Assembly (NCBI GenBank): GCA_910580105.1
Contig: CAJTWN010000006.1
Coordinates: 13,412-77,411, forward strand
DNA length: 64,000 nt
Direction of reading: 5' to 3'
Source: an uncultured Clostridia bacterium
GTDB lineage: Bacteria > Bacillota > Clostridia > Monoglobales > Monoglobaceae
In this document: piece by piece, positions 51,398 through 61,612 of the stretch
Position numbering within the stretch: the first letter of the stretch is position 1
Layout of the letters: every line of letters starts with the position of its first letter
Notes under the pieces: generated by a model
The model's database searches: none
What the model was told of the DNA's origin: nothing
What the model saw: only the letters and a program-made list of their open reading frames with translations
Made by a program: the position numbers and the translations under genes

Positions 51398-53851
51398 ATG
51401 TTTGAAGATAGATTGACCGAAAGAGCGAAAATTGCAATTAACCTTGCGGCGGAAGCCGCTTTGGAGCTTGGGCATAATTATGTGGGAACAGAACATCTTT
51501 TGATTGGCCTGATCCGCGAAGGAGATGGTGTGGCCGGAAAGATACTGGAAGCCAATCAGATTACCGATGATAAGGTTATCGACAGAATTGCAGCTTTGAT
51601 TGGTACAGGCGAGCCAATCATGGAAGGGAATCCGGAGGCTACACCCCGGACAAAACGGGTGTTTGAACACAGCTATGTTGAGGCACGGCGTCTTGGCCAT
51701 AATTATGTGGGGACGGAACATTTGCTGATTGCCATCCTGCGGGAGAGCGAAAGTATCGCAGTAAAAATTTTATTTGATTTGGATATTAATCCACAGAAAC
51801 TGTATAATGAAATTATGCGGCTGCTCAGCGATAATCTCGGCGGCGAGGAGGCAGGCAGTATTTCTTCCGGTAATAAAGAAAATGAAAAAACCAACGTACC
51901 TACGTTAATGAAATTTGGACGGGATCTGACCAAAATGGCCAGAGAAGACAAACTGGACCCGGTCATTGGCAGAGATACTGCCATTGAACGTGTGGTTCAG
52001 ATTCTCAGTCGAAGAACAAAGAATAATCCATGTTTGATTGGTGAACCTGGTGTGGGCAAGACGGCAGTGGCAGAAGGTTTGGCGCAGAAAATCGTCAGTG
52101 GGATGGTACCGGAAATTTTGAAGAATAAAAAGGTGATTGCCCTTGATATGTCTTCGATGATTGCCGGAGCAAAATATCGTGGTGAATTTGAAGAACGGCT
52201 GAAAAAAGCGATGGAAGAGATTCGAAAAGCCGGCAATATCATCCTGTTTATTGATGAACTGCATACCATTATTGGAGCCGGTGCAGCAGAAGGCGCGATT
52301 GATGCGGCAAATATTCTGAAACCTGCCCTTGCCCGCGGAGAAATTCAGGTAATTGGCGCAACGACAATTGAGGAGTACAGAAAATATGTGGAAAAGGATG
52401 CTGCATTGGAACGCCGTTTTCAGCCGATTACCCTGAGTGAACCAACCCAGGAAGAGAGTATTGAAATTCTGAAGGGAATTCGAGACAAGTACGAGGCACA
52501 TCACCGCGTAAAGATTACTGATAAGGCGATTGAAGCGGCGGTACAGATGTCGGTACGATATATTTCTGACCGGTTCCTGCCGGATAAGGCCATTGACCTT
52601 GTGGATGAAGCCGCATCCAGAATCCGCTTAAAGACATTGACAGCGCCGCCGGATGTGAAAGAGATGGAAGATAAAATTGCCGGTGTGAAAAAAGAAAAAG
52701 AAGCGGCAATTGCAACACAGGAATATGAAAAGGCCGCATCTTTCCGGGACGAGGAAAAAAGGTTGAGTGAAAAGCTGGATGCCATGAAAAAAGAATGGGA
52801 AAAGAGCAATACAACGGCAGAAGCAATGGTCACCGAAGAAGAAATTGCAGAAATTATATCGCTCTGGACAGGAATTCCGGTCAAAACGCTGGAGCAGTCC
52901 GAGAGTGAACGATTGCTTAAATTAGAGGAAATTCTGCATAAGCGTGTGGTTGGTCAGGAAGAGGCGGTCACGGCGGTTGCAAAGGCAATCCGCCGCGGCA
53001 GGGTAGGCTTAAAAGACCCGAAACGGCCAACTGGATCCTTTATCTTTTTGGGGCCGACAGGTGTGGGCAAAACAGAACTTTCCAAAGCCCTTGCAGAAGC
53101 GATGTTTGGCGATGAGGATGCAATTATTCGGATTGATATGTCAGAGTATATGGAAAAGCATGCTGTTTCAAGAATGGTTGGATCCCCGCCGGGATATGTT
53201 GGCTATGATGAAGGCGGCCAGTTGACGGAACAGGTACGCAGAAAGCCGTATTCTGTCGTCTTGTTTGATGAGATTGAAAAAGCGCATCCGGATGTTTTTA
53301 ACATACTTCTTCAGATTTTAGAGGATGGTATTCTGACGGATTCTCAGGGGCGCCGTGTTGATTTTCGTAATACGGTGATCATCATGACTTCAAATCTTGG
53401 CGCGCGGCAGATTACCGAAAGTAAGAGTCTTGGATTTTCTGCAGTTGATGCTGATTCATCAGAACGTGATTATGAAAAGATAAAATCGGATGTTATGGGC
53501 GAAGTGAAACGGGCTTTCCGGCCGGAATTCCTGAATCGTGTCGATGAAATCATTGTCTTCCATCAGTTGAATCAAGAGAATATACAAATGATTGCCCGCA
53601 AAATGTTGGAACAGCTGAAAAATCGGCTTGCAGAAAACAAGATAATGGCCGAATTCTCTGATGAAGCGGTGGCAAAAATTGCAGATGAAGGCTTTGATCC
53701 TGTTTATGGTGCCCGGCCCTTACGGCGTGCGATTCAGTCAAAAATTGAAGACATGATTGCCGAATCTATGCTGGAAGCCAAGGTAAAAGAAGGCGATACA
53801 ATTGATGTAACCACAGACGGAGAGAAATTTATATGCAAAGTTAAAGGTTAA
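51398..53851 (+). CDS. clpC: ATP-dependent Clp protease ATP-binding subunit ClpC
   Basis: ClpC is a Hsp100 unfoldase that feeds arginine-phosphorylated or adaptor-bound proteins to ClpP. The 817-residue protein has the two N-terminal Clp_N repeats (each with [13 protein letters not shown]), a first AAA domain with Walker [11 protein letters not shown] near residue 210, and a coiled M-domain containing a UVR-like segment ([12 protein letters not shown]). The second AAA domain has [14 protein letters not shown] near 550, and ends with the ClpB D2-small region. There is no clpP in the window. It ends at a strong terminator. Confidence 0.97.
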   Translation: MFEDRLTERAKIAINLAAEAALELGHNYVGTEHLLIGLIREGDGVAGKILEANQITDDKVIDRIAALIGTGEPIMEGNPEATPRTKRVFEHSYVEARRLGHNYVGTEHLLIAILRESESIAVKILFDLDINPQKLYNEIMRLLSDNLGGEEAGSISSGNKENEKTNVPTLMKFGRDLTKMAREDKLDPVIGRDTAIERVVQILSRRTKNNPCLIGEPGVGKTAVAEGLAQKIVSGMVPEILKNKKVIALDMSSMIAGAKYRGEFEERLKKAMEEIRKAGNIILFIDELHTIIGAGAAEGAIDAANILKPALARGEIQVIGATTIEEYRKYVEKDAALERRFQPITLSEPTQEESIEILKGIRDKYEAHHRVKITDKAIEAAVQMSVRYISDRFLPDKAIDLVDEAASRIRLKTLTAPPDVKEMEDKIAGVKKEKEAAIATQEYEKAASFRDEEKRLSEKLDAMKKEWEKSNTTAEAMVTEEEIAEIISLWTGIPVKTLEQSESERLLKLEEILHKRVVGQEEAVTAVAKAIRRGRVGLKDPKRPTGSFIFLGPTGVGKTELSKALAEAMFGDEDAIIRIDMSEYMEKHAVSRMVGSPPGYVGYDEGGQLTEQVRRKPYSVVLFDEIEKAHPDVFNILLQILEDGILTDSQGRRVDFRNTVIIMTSNLGARQITESKSLGFSAVDADSSERDYEKIKSDVMGEVKRAFRPEFLNRVDEIIVFHQLNQENIQMIARKMLEQLKNRLAENKIMAEFSDEAVAKIADEGFDPVYGARPLRRAIQSKIEDMIAESMLEAKVKEGDTIDVTTDGEKFICKVKG

Positions 53852-53962
53852 GAAGAGCAAGAATTGAAATATATTGTGCAAAAAAGAGATAGAAATTTGC
53901 ATAACGAAGATGTATAATGGTACAGGATTTCATAAAGTCTTTATTTTACACAACACACACAG

Positions 53963-53995
53963 AAAAAAGACTGCCGTTGGGCAGTCTTTTTTTGT
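53963..53995 (+). terminator. Terminator after clpC
   Basis: AAAAGACTGCC and GGCAGTCTTTT form an 11-bp stem with a GTTG loop, followed by a T-run. Between here and the htrA promoter (about 150 bp) the sequence is AT-rich with nothing else recognised. Confidence 0.95.
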
Positions 53996-54149
53996 TTAAT
54001 TGAAACGAAATAAAGTATATTATGTTTCATAAAAACATTTATAAATAATTTATGCAAAAAATAAATATATGCAATAAATAACTGTTTAGTAGGTGCAAGA
54101 TGCTGGATGAAAAAACAGAAGCTTGTTTTATGTATATGTTGAAAGTTCT

Positions 54150-54192
54150 TTTACACTTTATTCATAGTTTCTTCATAAGTGGATAGTATAAT
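54150..54192 (+). promoter_or_regulatory. htrA promoter with three 11-bp-spaced direct repeats
   Basis: TTTACA (54150), TTCATA (54161) and TTCATA (54172) recur at exact 11-bp steps and run up to a TATAAT at 54187-54192 that lacks a good -35. An 11-bp direct-repeat ladder in place of a -35 is typical of OmpR/PhoB-family response regulators (such as PhoP, CssR or VanR) acting as activators. The identity of the regulator is unknown. Confidence 0.5.
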
Positions 54193-54236
54193 ATTCTTAG
54201 AAAATAAAGAACAGTTGAATTGAGGAGGTAAATGAA

Positions 54237-55658
54237 ATGATGAATGAATACGATCCTTTAAACAATTTGAATGGTGAACATCCTCAGCCGGATGAACATA
54301 ATGAACCTTCGATGGCTGATGTTCAGATTAATATAAATTCGGATGCTTCCCGGGAAGAAGACAAGGACGTGTCAGAACCAGCTCTTCATATTGATCTTTC
54401 TGAACCGGAACAGCAAAATTCGCAGAACGCCGGCCTGAACAGTTTTGGAGAACAGCCGGCATCAATACCCGGGCAGATCAAAATGCCGTATAATGAGAGT
54501 GTTCCGCCGAAAAAAAAGAAGAAAGCAAAACGTGTCATTGCTGCCGGTCTTGCTGTGGCGGTTTTAAATTTAGCGATTCTGGGCGGTGCATTTATGCTTG
54601 GGCGTTCATTTGGCAAAGAGGATTTAAAAGTTGGCAATAAGCAGCAGCTTGTGGAAAATTTGAATCAGAATGCACAAAGCACAGAAGGAACACAGGTTAC
54701 CAGTACGGCGAATAACAATGGGGATATGGACACCACTGAAATTGCCAAAAAGGTGGGGCCTGCTGTTGTTGGTATTACCAGTACGGTGCAGGGACAGATG
54801 TCTATTTTTGGCGGCGCGCAAAATGCACAGGCGCAGGGGTCCGGTATCGTACTCAGCAGCGATGGATATATTGCCACCAATAATCATGTTATTGACGGTG
54901 CAACGGCTGTCAAGGTAACATTAAATACAGGTACCGAATATGATGCCAATGTGGTCGGTTCGGATGCCGAGACAGATCTGGCCGTGATTAAGATAGAGCC
55001 AACGGAGGAATTGACAGTTGCAACCCTTGGTGATTCTTCGGCGCTGGAAGTTGGAGAGCGGGTTGTTGCCATCGGAAATCCCATGGGACTTGAATTTTTT
55101 GGGAGTGTAACCCAGGGAATTGTCAGCGCAAAAAACCGTACGATAACGGTGGATAACCGCACAATGACCCTGATTCAAACAGATGCGGCCATAAATTCCG
55201 GTAATTCCGGCGGTGCGCTGATCAATACCAAAGGTGAAGTAATTGGTATTAACTCTGTAAAGGTAACCTATGAAGGTGTGGAAGGTATGGGGTTTGCAAT
55301 CCCAATTTCGGAGGCAAAGCCAATTATTTCCGATCTGCTGGAACATGGTTATGTAAAAGGTCGTCCGGTAATTGGAATTTCTACCCGTGACGTAACAGAA
55401 TATATGGCGGCAAGGTATTCATGGCCCCAGGGCGTACAGGTAATGGATGTTACTTCACAGTCTGCTGCAGATGCAGGTCTTCAGCAGGGAGATATTATTA
55501 TTTCCGTGAATGGTCAGAAAATCAGCACCGGTGATGAGCTGAATAAGATAAAGGAGCAGCATGCTCCGGGAGAGGTATTAAAATTAGAAGTTTATAAATA
55601 CGATACCGGTCTTACAAAGACGATTGAAATTACACTTTCCGAACAGCTTCCGGGCTAA
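54237..55658 (+). CDS. htrA: HtrA/DegP-type membrane-anchored serine protease
   Basis: HtrA proteases degrade misfolded proteins at the outer face of the membrane. The 473-residue protein has an acidic cytoplasmic N-terminus (about 90 residues), one membrane segment (VIAAGLAVAVLNLAILGGAF), and a trypsin-like domain with the triad His217 (TNNHVIDGA), Asp247 (TDLAVIKI) and Ser324 (GNSGGALI). One PDZ domain follows (about 380-465, VTSQSAADAGLQQGDIIISV). GAGGAGG precedes ATG-ATG at 54237. It is a single-gene unit between terminators. Confidence 0.95.
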   Translation: MMNEYDPLNNLNGEHPQPDEHNEPSMADVQININSDASREEDKDVSEPALHIDLSEPEQQNSQNAGLNSFGEQPASIPGQIKMPYNESVPPKKKKKAKRVIAAGLAVAVLNLAILGGAFMLGRSFGKEDLKVGNKQQLVENLNQNAQSTEGTQVTSTANNNGDMDTTEIAKKVGPAVVGITSTVQGQMSIFGGAQNAQAQGSGIVLSSDGYIATNNHVIDGATAVKVTLNTGTEYDANVVGSDAETDLAVIKIEPTEELTVATLGDSSALEVGERVVAIGNPMGLEFFGSVTQGIVSAKNRTITVDNRTMTLIQTDAAINSGNSGGALINTKGEVIGINSVKVTYEGVEGMGFAIPISEAKPIISDLLEHGYVKGRPVIGISTRDVTEYMAARYSWPQGVQVMDVTSQSAADAGLQQGDIIISVNGQKISTGDELNKIKEQHAPGEVLKLEVYKYDTGLTKTIEITLSEQLPG

Positions 55659-55664
55659 AATATG

Positions 55665-55700
55665 TGAAAAAGACCGCAGAATCAATTATTCTGCGGTTCT
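55665..55700 (+). terminator. Terminator after htrA
   Basis: GACCGCAGAAT and ATTCTGCGGTT pair (one G-U) around CAATT; A-run upstream and TTTTTT downstream. Confidence 0.92.
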
Positions 55701-55750
55701 TTTTTGTGGATTTTTTTGAATGGGGAAAGAGGTAAAAACGGAAATATCCC

Positions 55751-55779
55751 TTGCATAATAACGGAATTTGTGTTATCCT
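55751..55779 (+). promoter_or_regulatory. Probable promoter of leuA
   Basis: TTGCAT (55751-55756) and TATCCT (55774-55779) are 17 bp apart. The leader of about 50 nt is too short for a T-box or leader-peptide attenuator. Confidence 0.55.
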
Positions 55780-55834
55780 TGTAATTACAACATTATATGA
55801 TATATTACTGTTGAAGAAAGGCTGGGTGTAAAGT

Positions 55835-57490
55835 ATGAAAAATTATGAGAAGTACAAAAAAGGTTACTTTATTCCGCCCGTATGCGAGATGAAATGGGCG
55901 AAAAAAGACGCAATTGACAAAGCGCCGTCATGGTGCAGTGTTGATCTACGTGACGGCAATCAGGCGCTCGTTGTCCCGATGAGCCTAGAGGAAAAAGTAG
56001 AATTTTTTAAATTTCTCGTAAAGCTCGGCTTTAAAGAAATAGAAGTTGGCTTTCCGGCTGCATCGGAGACCGAATACCAATTTTTACGGAAATTAATTGA
56101 GGATGACCTGATTCCGGATGATGTGGAGATTCAGGTGCTTACCCAGGCAAGGGAACATATTATAAAAAAGACATTTGAAGCCTTGCGGGGAGCGAAAAAA
56201 GCGATTGTCCATGTATATAATTCCACTTCTGTTGCACAGCGGGAGCAGGTGTTCAGAAAATCAAAAGAAGAAATTAAGCAGCTGGCGGTAGACGGAGCAG
56301 AATTGCTCAAACGTTTGGCCGATGAAACGGATGGCAACTTCCGATTCGAATATAGCCCTGAGAGCTTTACGGGTACAGAGATAGATTATGCAGTGGAAGT
56401 CTGCAACGCTGTCTTGGATGTTTGGAAACCTACGGCAGAGAAAAAGGCAATTATTAATCTTCCTGTTACGGTTGAACTTTCTATGCCGCATGTATATGCC
56501 AATCAAATTGAATATGTCTGTGACAATATTAAGTACAGAGATTGCGTTGAAGTTTCATTGCATCCGCACAATGACCGGGGATGTGGTGTCGCGGATACGG
56601 AACTTGGGCTGCTGGCTGGTGCAGACAGGGTGGAAGGGACGCTGTTCGGCAATGGAGAGCGGACCGGAAACGTAGATATAATCACTTTGGCGCTCAATAT
56701 GTTCAGTCATGGTGTGGATCCAAAACTCAATTTTGAAAACATGCCGGAAGTGGTTGAAAAATATGAGACCCTTACGGGGATGCAGGTGGATGCACGGCAT
56801 CCATACAGCGGAAAGCTGGTTTTTGCCGCATTTTCCGGTTCGCATCAGGATGCGATTGCAAAGGGAATGAAATGGCGTTCCGAAAAAAATTGCGAATACT
56901 GGACGGTGCCATATCTTCCGATTGATCCAAAAGATGTAGGGAGGGTGTATGAAGCAGATGTTATCCGTATCAACAGCCAGTCCGGCAAGGGCGGTATCGG
57001 CTATTTGATGGAACAGCAGTTTGGCTTTGATATGCCGAAGAAGATGCGCGAAGACTTTGGTTATACTGTGAAAAATGTTTCGGATCAGAAGCACAAAGAG
57101 CTGATGCCTGAAGAGATCCGCGACATATTTATGGAAACTTATGTCAATATTGAATCACCGTATAAAATGATAGAAAGCCATTTTGAACAGAAAAATGGTA
57201 TTATCGCGCATGTGACGGTGGAAAGCGGCGATGGAATTCAGGAACTTACCGGGACAGGAAACGGCCGTTTGGATGCGGTAAACAAGGCGTTGCGGGATAT
57301 TTTGCCCGCCGGTTTTGCAGTTGAAACCTATACAGAACATGCCATTGGTACAGGGTCTGATTCCAGAGCTTGTGCGTACATCGGCCTTTCCAATGCGGAC
57401 GGTCGTACGGTGTGGGGTGTTGGGATTCATACAGATATTATAAATGCCTCTTTATATGCTTTGATCAGTGCAATTAATCATACAAAATAA
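55835..57490 (+). CDS. leuA: 2-isopropylmalate synthase (LeuA, long type)
   Basis: LeuA condenses 2-oxoisovalerate with acetyl-CoA, the first step of leucine synthesis. The 551-residue protein is the longer type seen in some Clostridia, Actinobacteria and yeast. It opens YFIPPVCEMKWAKKDAIDKA and has the metal site SVDLRDGNQALV, EVSLHPHNDRGCGVADTELG, and LFGNGERTGNVDIITLAL. The C-terminal LeuA dimer domain (about 430-551) is the Leu-sensing part. No other leu gene is adjacent. Confidence 0.95.
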   Translation: MKNYEKYKKGYFIPPVCEMKWAKKDAIDKAPSWCSVDLRDGNQALVVPMSLEEKVEFFKFLVKLGFKEIEVGFPAASETEYQFLRKLIEDDLIPDDVEIQVLTQAREHIIKKTFEALRGAKKAIVHVYNSTSVAQREQVFRKSKEEIKQLAVDGAELLKRLADETDGNFRFEYSPESFTGTEIDYAVEVCNAVLDVWKPTAEKKAIINLPVTVELSMPHVYANQIEYVCDNIKYRDCVEVSLHPHNDRGCGVADTELGLLAGADRVEGTLFGNGERTGNVDIITLALNMFSHGVDPKLNFENMPEVVEKYETLTGMQVDARHPYSGKLVFAAFSGSHQDAIAKGMKWRSEKNCEYWTVPYLPIDPKDVGRVYEADVIRINSQSGKGGIGYLMEQQFGFDMPKKMREDFGYTVKNVSDQKHKELMPEEIRDIFMETYVNIESPYKMIESHFEQKNGIIAHVTVESGDGIQELTGTGNGRLDAVNKALRDILPAGFAVETYTEHAIGTGSDSRACAYIGLSNADGRTVWGVGIHTDIINASLYALISAINHTK

Positions 57491-57537
57491 TGAAAAATAA
57501 ATAAAATAAATATTATATAAAAATGGGAGTGCAGAAT

Positions 57538-59952
57538 ATGAAAAAGTTAATTGCATTGTTTTTGAGTTTGTCGTTTGTGATTTGTCCGGCGGCTCCTGGT
57601 GTTTTTGCAGAAAATGATGATACGTATGCAACAAGAGAAAAGACAATATCTGCTTTTGTGGAAGCAATAGGAATTGAAGATGAGAAGATAGAAACGGATA
57701 TATTGGCTTCTTTTGCAGATGGAAAACAGATTACGCAGAAGTATAATAAACCAATGGCCTATGCGGTTTCAACGGGGTTGCTGAAGGGCTATGAGGATAA
57801 TACACTGCGTCCAACCAATGCAATTTCACGTACAGAAGCGCTGGTGATTTTACGCCGTGCGTTGGAGGGAACCAAATTTTACACCATTGCTGAATCCCGG
57901 TTTTCTGATATTCCTGAATGGGCAGAGTCAGAAATCAATGATCTGGCAGGTTATGGTATCCTCAAAGGGTATGGAGATGGTACATATGGTGCGGAAGATT
58001 TCATTACAGAAGAGCAGGTTGATCTTCTTGTATCCCGGCTTCCGGAAAAAGTTGGCCCGAAAGCAGATTATTATACCTATGTGAACGGTAATTGGCTGAA
58101 TACGGAAGAGCTTCCGAAGGGGTATCCTTCATTATCAAATTTTGATGAAACCTCTCGTGAAATTCTGAATGAAACAGCGGAAATAATTATTGACCTTGTA
58201 TCTCAGCAGCAGTATGGCAAAAGGTTTGAACAGGGAACCAATGAACAAAAAATAGTTGATATTTTTACCAGCAGTTATAATGAACGAAGCCGTAATTTGG
58301 TGGGAACAGAGCCAATTCGGGGATTGCTGGAGGCCATTGAAAGCGTCAAAACATTGCCGGAGTTAATGAATGTTATGGCGGATATGGGCGTCAGTGGATT
58401 TCCTTCACTTATTTCCCTGTATGTGAATCCGGATTTGATGGATGCAAAAAAATTTGCTGTATATCTTGCAAGCTGTTATACCGGTCTTTCGGTTGATATG
58501 ATCAGAAGCGGCGACTTTGAAGATGTTTTGACAGCATATGAGGAATATATTGGTAAATTGGCAAAAGCGGCAAATGTTGCCATGTCCGGTGAAGAAATTG
58601 CACAGGTTGCAAATTTCTGTAAGGAACTCGCGTCAGCCTCTTTGCGTACCGAAGATATGCAAAATCCAAAGGAATTGTACCATCAGTACAGTATGCAGGA
58701 TATGGAAAAATTGTTTGACGGTATTAATTTTGACGCATATATTGATTTATGGCAGCTGGGCGATGCGGACTATGTGGTTGTTTTGGATGAGGAACTTGCC
58801 AAAACAGTAAATACCTGGCTGAAAAAGGAAAATCTTTCTCTTTTGAAGAATTATTTGAAAGCCTGTGTTTTGGATTATTCTTCACAGTATTTGACCACTG
58901 AGATGTTTGATATTCAACAAGAATTCGGAAATAAAATTAATGGTGCAAATGCACAGTATAGTGCGCAGGATACTGCGATATCTGTGACAACGTCTCTTTT
59001 GGGCGCTGAAATTGCAGATTTATATCTGAAGGCGAATTTTTCTGATGAAACAAAACAATATGCAGAAGAACTTGTTGAAGATGTTTTGGATATGTATGAA
59101 CAGCGGCTCCAGAACAACACATGGCTGGAGGAGCAGACCCAAAATGCCGCAATCGAAAAGTTGAACAATATTTTGGTTCAGGTAGGGTATCCCGAATACA
59201 TAAAAGGTTATCGGGACGATAATTTTCAGGTAAGAAGCTTGCAGGAAGGCGGCAGTTTGCTTGGTTATATAATAGATTATGCCATTGAAAACAGCGCGCT
59301 TGACGCATATTTGATTACAGAGGATATTGAGGTCAGCCGTGATGGATGGGGAATGTCACCGATGGCGGTGAATGCTGCTTATTCTTCACAGCAGAATAGT
59401 ATCATTATACCGGCCGGCATTCTGCGGGAACCGTTTTTTGATCAAACCGCTTCTTATGGAGAAAATTTGGGTGCGATTGGCAGCATTATTGCACATGAAA
59501 TTACCCACGCTTTCGACTCTACCGGCGCACAGTTTGATAAAGACGGGAATGTTGCAGACTGGTGGACGGAGAAGGACAAGCAAACTTTTGAAAACATTTG
59601 CAATCAAGTAATTGATTATTATCAGACGTTTTATATTGGTGATAAGCAGATCAATGGAAAGTTGACGCTGGGCGAAAATATTGCAGATTTGGGTTCAATG
59701 GCTTGTGTTGTTGAAATTGCAAAAGAAAAGAATTGTGATTTGGCTGAAGTATTTGAAAGCTACGCACGGATGTGGCGGATGAAGGTGACGCCGGAATATG
59801 AAAAGCTGCTGCTTAATATGGATTCCCATGCACCCAGTCGTGTGCGGGTAAATGCGGTGCTTTCCAACACACCGGAATTTGCAGAATATTATCAGCTTGT
59901 AAACGGAGATGGTATGTATCTTCCGCCTGCGCAGCAGATTGTGATTTGGTAA
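57538..59952 (+). CDS. Secreted SLH-domain M13-family (neprilysin-like) metallopeptidase
   Basis: The 804-residue protein has a signal peptide (LIALFLSLSFVICPAAPGVFA). Two S-layer-homology-like segments follow at about 40-180: GLLKGYEDNTLRPTNAISRTEA and FSDIPEWAESEINDLAGYGIL with GYGDGTYGAEDFITEE. The remainder is an M13 zinc peptidase: VNGNWLN at its start, VNAAYSSQQNSIIIPAGIL, HEITH (653-657) with the zinc His residues, GENIADLGS with Glu713 as third ligand, and DSHAPSRVRVNAVLSN. GGGAG lies 8 nt before ATG 57538. SLH repeats attach proteins to pyruvylated wall polymers, so the enzyme is probably displayed on the cell surface. Confidence 0.9.
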   Translation: MKKLIALFLSLSFVICPAAPGVFAENDDTYATREKTISAFVEAIGIEDEKIETDILASFADGKQITQKYNKPMAYAVSTGLLKGYEDNTLRPTNAISRTEALVILRRALEGTKFYTIAESRFSDIPEWAESEINDLAGYGILKGYGDGTYGAEDFITEEQVDLLVSRLPEKVGPKADYYTYVNGNWLNTEELPKGYPSLSNFDETSREILNETAEIIIDLVSQQQYGKRFEQGTNEQKIVDIFTSSYNERSRNLVGTEPIRGLLEAIESVKTLPELMNVMADMGVSGFPSLISLYVNPDLMDAKKFAVYLASCYTGLSVDMIRSGDFEDVLTAYEEYIGKLAKAANVAMSGEEIAQVANFCKELASASLRTEDMQNPKELYHQYSMQDMEKLFDGINFDAYIDLWQLGDADYVVVLDEELAKTVNTWLKKENLSLLKNYLKACVLDYSSQYLTTEMFDIQQEFGNKINGANAQYSAQDTAISVTTSLLGAEIADLYLKANFSDETKQYAEELVEDVLDMYEQRLQNNTWLEEQTQNAAIEKLNNILVQVGYPEYIKGYRDDNFQVRSLQEGGSLLGYIIDYAIENSALDAYLITEDIEVSRDGWGMSPMAVNAAYSSQQNSIIIPAGILREPFFDQTASYGENLGAIGSIIAHEITHAFDSTGAQFDKDGNVADWWTEKDKQTFENICNQVIDYYQTFYIGDKQINGKLTLGENIADLGSMACVVEIAKEKNCDLAEVFESYARMWRMKVTPEYEKLLLNMDSHAPSRVRVNAVLSNTPEFAEYYQLVNGDGMYLPPAQQIVIW

Positions 59953-59957
59953 AAATA

Positions 59958-59990
59958 TGCCTGCCCGGTTATAGGGCAGGCTTTTTCTTT
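59958..59990 (+). terminator. Terminator after the M13 gene
   Basis: GCCTGCCC and GGGCAGGC form a perfect 8-bp stem around GGTTATA, followed by TTTTTCTTT. Confidence 0.92.
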
Positions 59991-60015
59991 ATAGAAGAAA
60001 AAAGGGGGAAAAGAA

Positions 60016-61167
60016 ATGGAAAGAGAAAAAACAAGAGCTTATTGGCTGGAGACAATGCTGCGGATTGCAGAGCCTGTTTTGTCCGCGCTGGCAAAAGGAG
60101 AATTGAGAAAGGAACTGCCTGAAAGTAAACATACAGAACGGGAAGTATTTGCACCACTGGAGGCATTCGGACGCACAGCTTGCGGCATTGCCCCCTGGCT
60201 TGCATTAGAGGGGCTTTCCGGCAAGGAAAGAGAACTTCAAAAGGATTATATTCAACTTATGCAAAAGAGTTTAGAAATGGCGGTCAATCCGGAATCTAAA
60301 GATTATATGGGATTTTGTCATGGAGCACAGGAATTGGTGGATACTGCTTTTTTGGCACATGCGATGGTTCGCGCGCCCAAAGTATTTATTAATGGTATCG
60401 ATGGAAAAGTGAAGCAGCAGCTGATTGCCGCTTTAAAGTCTACACGCACCATTACGCCTTGCAGGAATAACTGGTTATTATTTTCTGCGATGGTAGAAGG
60501 GGCGCTCTTTCTTTTAGGAGAAGAGGATTATGATAAAATGCGGGTTGATTGTGCAATGCAGATGATGGACAAATGGTATTGCGGTGATGGCGCTTATGGT
60601 GATGGAGATAAATTCCATTGGGATTATTATAACAGTTTTGTGATTCAGCCCATGATGGTGGATTTGGTTGGGTTGTTTAAGGATGAATTTGAAGATGGCC
60701 GTTGCCGTGAAATGGAGATACCCGTTCTTCGGCGAGCCGCAAGATATGCAGAAATTCTTGAACGTTTGATTGCGCCGGATGGCAGTTATCCGGCAATTGG
60801 ACGATCACTCACCTATCGTTTCGGAGCCTTTCAGATGTTGTCACAGGCGGTGTTGGAAGAAATACTCCCTGATTCTGTCAAGCCGGCGCAGGTGCGTTGT
60901 GCGCTGACAGCTGTGATTGAGAGAACAATGCAATCAAAGGAGATGTTTGATGAAAAGGGTTGGTTGCGCCCCGGAATATATGGATTTCAGCCCGGTCTTA
61001 TGGAAGGATATATTAATACCGGAAGTCTATACCTGTGTACAACTGTATTTCTTGCATTGGGACTGCCGCCATCACATCCCTTTTGGCAGGAGGAGAATGA
61101 GCCGTGGACTTCGGCAAAAGTCTGGGGCGGTGTGGATATGTTGGCTGACCATGCCATAGATGAATAA
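60016..61167 (+). CDS. DUF2264 domain protein
   Basis: The 383-residue protein matches DUF2264 proteins: REVFAPLEAFGRTACGIAPWL near the start, then NNWLLFSAMVEGALFLLGE, WYCGDGAYGDGDKFHWDYYN, and APDGSYPAIGRSLTYRFGAF. It has no signal peptide, so it is cytoplasmic. These proteins have an alpha/alpha-barrel-like look and are often near polysaccharide-use genes, which suggests a glycan-related role, but no reaction is established that I can name. GGGGG precedes the ATG. The short spacing after the upstream terminator suggests its own promoter or read-through. Confidence 0.82.
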   Translation: MEREKTRAYWLETMLRIAEPVLSALAKGELRKELPESKHTEREVFAPLEAFGRTACGIAPWLALEGLSGKERELQKDYIQLMQKSLEMAVNPESKDYMGFCHGAQELVDTAFLAHAMVRAPKVFINGIDGKVKQQLIAALKSTRTITPCRNNWLLFSAMVEGALFLLGEEDYDKMRVDCAMQMMDKWYCGDGAYGDGDKFHWDYYNSFVIQPMMVDLVGLFKDEFEDGRCREMEIPVLRRAARYAEILERLIAPDGSYPAIGRSLTYRFGAFQMLSQAVLEEILPDSVKPAQVRCALTAVIERTMQSKEMFDEKGWLRPGIYGFQPGLMEGYINTGSLYLCTTVFLALGLPPSHPFWQEENEPWTSAKVWGGVDMLADHAIDE

Positions 61168-61177
61168 TTCAATAAAA

Positions 61178-61200
61178 AAAGCCCTGGTTTCCGGGGCTTC
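61178..61200. terminator. Hairpin terminator between DUF2264 gene and minus-strand genes
   Basis: AAGCCCTGG and CCGGGGCTT pair with one mismatch around TTT. The T-run is stronger on the minus strand (TTTTTTTATT), so it may serve minus-strand transcripts as well. Confidence 0.7.
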
Positions 61201-61278
61201 AGACTGTTGAAAAAAGAGTGGCTTTATAAAATGAGAGAAAAAATTGTATGAATAGTTTAATGGCATATTCAGGTCAAG

Positions 61279-61452
61279 TTATTTTTCAAGAAAATATTTA
61301 CGTGTCCGTTTATCCATTATAATTTTTTCATCAAATCCATACTCGTACGCGCGGCAGGAGTGTTTTTCCTTCTGCTCTTGCCCAATAATAAATATGTCGT
61401 CGTCATCGCTTGCCCTCATGCCAGCGTACATTTTATCATAAAACAAACACAT
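61279..61452 (-). CDS. Small hypothetical protein (57 residues)
   Basis: A minus-strand frame from ATG 61452 to TAA 61279 encodes a charged 57-residue product with YDKMYAGMRASDDDDIFIIG and a basic end MDKRTRKYFLEK. AAGGAGG lies about 24 nt upstream, which is too far for normal initiation; the frame stays open through it, so an unusual start or a truncated older gene is possible. I recognise no family. It sits in an otherwise empty 445-bp stretch (61168-61612), of which 61453-61612 shows nothing I can name. Confidence 0.35.
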   Translation of the reverse strand: MCLFYDKMYAGMRASDDDDIFIIGQEQKEKHSCRAYEYGFDEKIIMDKRTRKYFLEK

Positions 61453-61612
61453 TTTACGATCGTGTATTGGCCAGAACCTCCTTAAATTTGAATAATTATG
61501 CTGTAAACGAATAGAGCATCAAAATTCATATATCGGTTGCTGTGACCATGCGGTGCAAGATGTTCAATGCGTTGTTTGAATACTGGAAACTGGCTTTTTA
61601 AGTATGAATAAA

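Noticed and set aside
61178..61200. Hairpin as part of a small regulatory RNA
   Set aside because: It is a simple stem with a T-run, best explained as a terminator.
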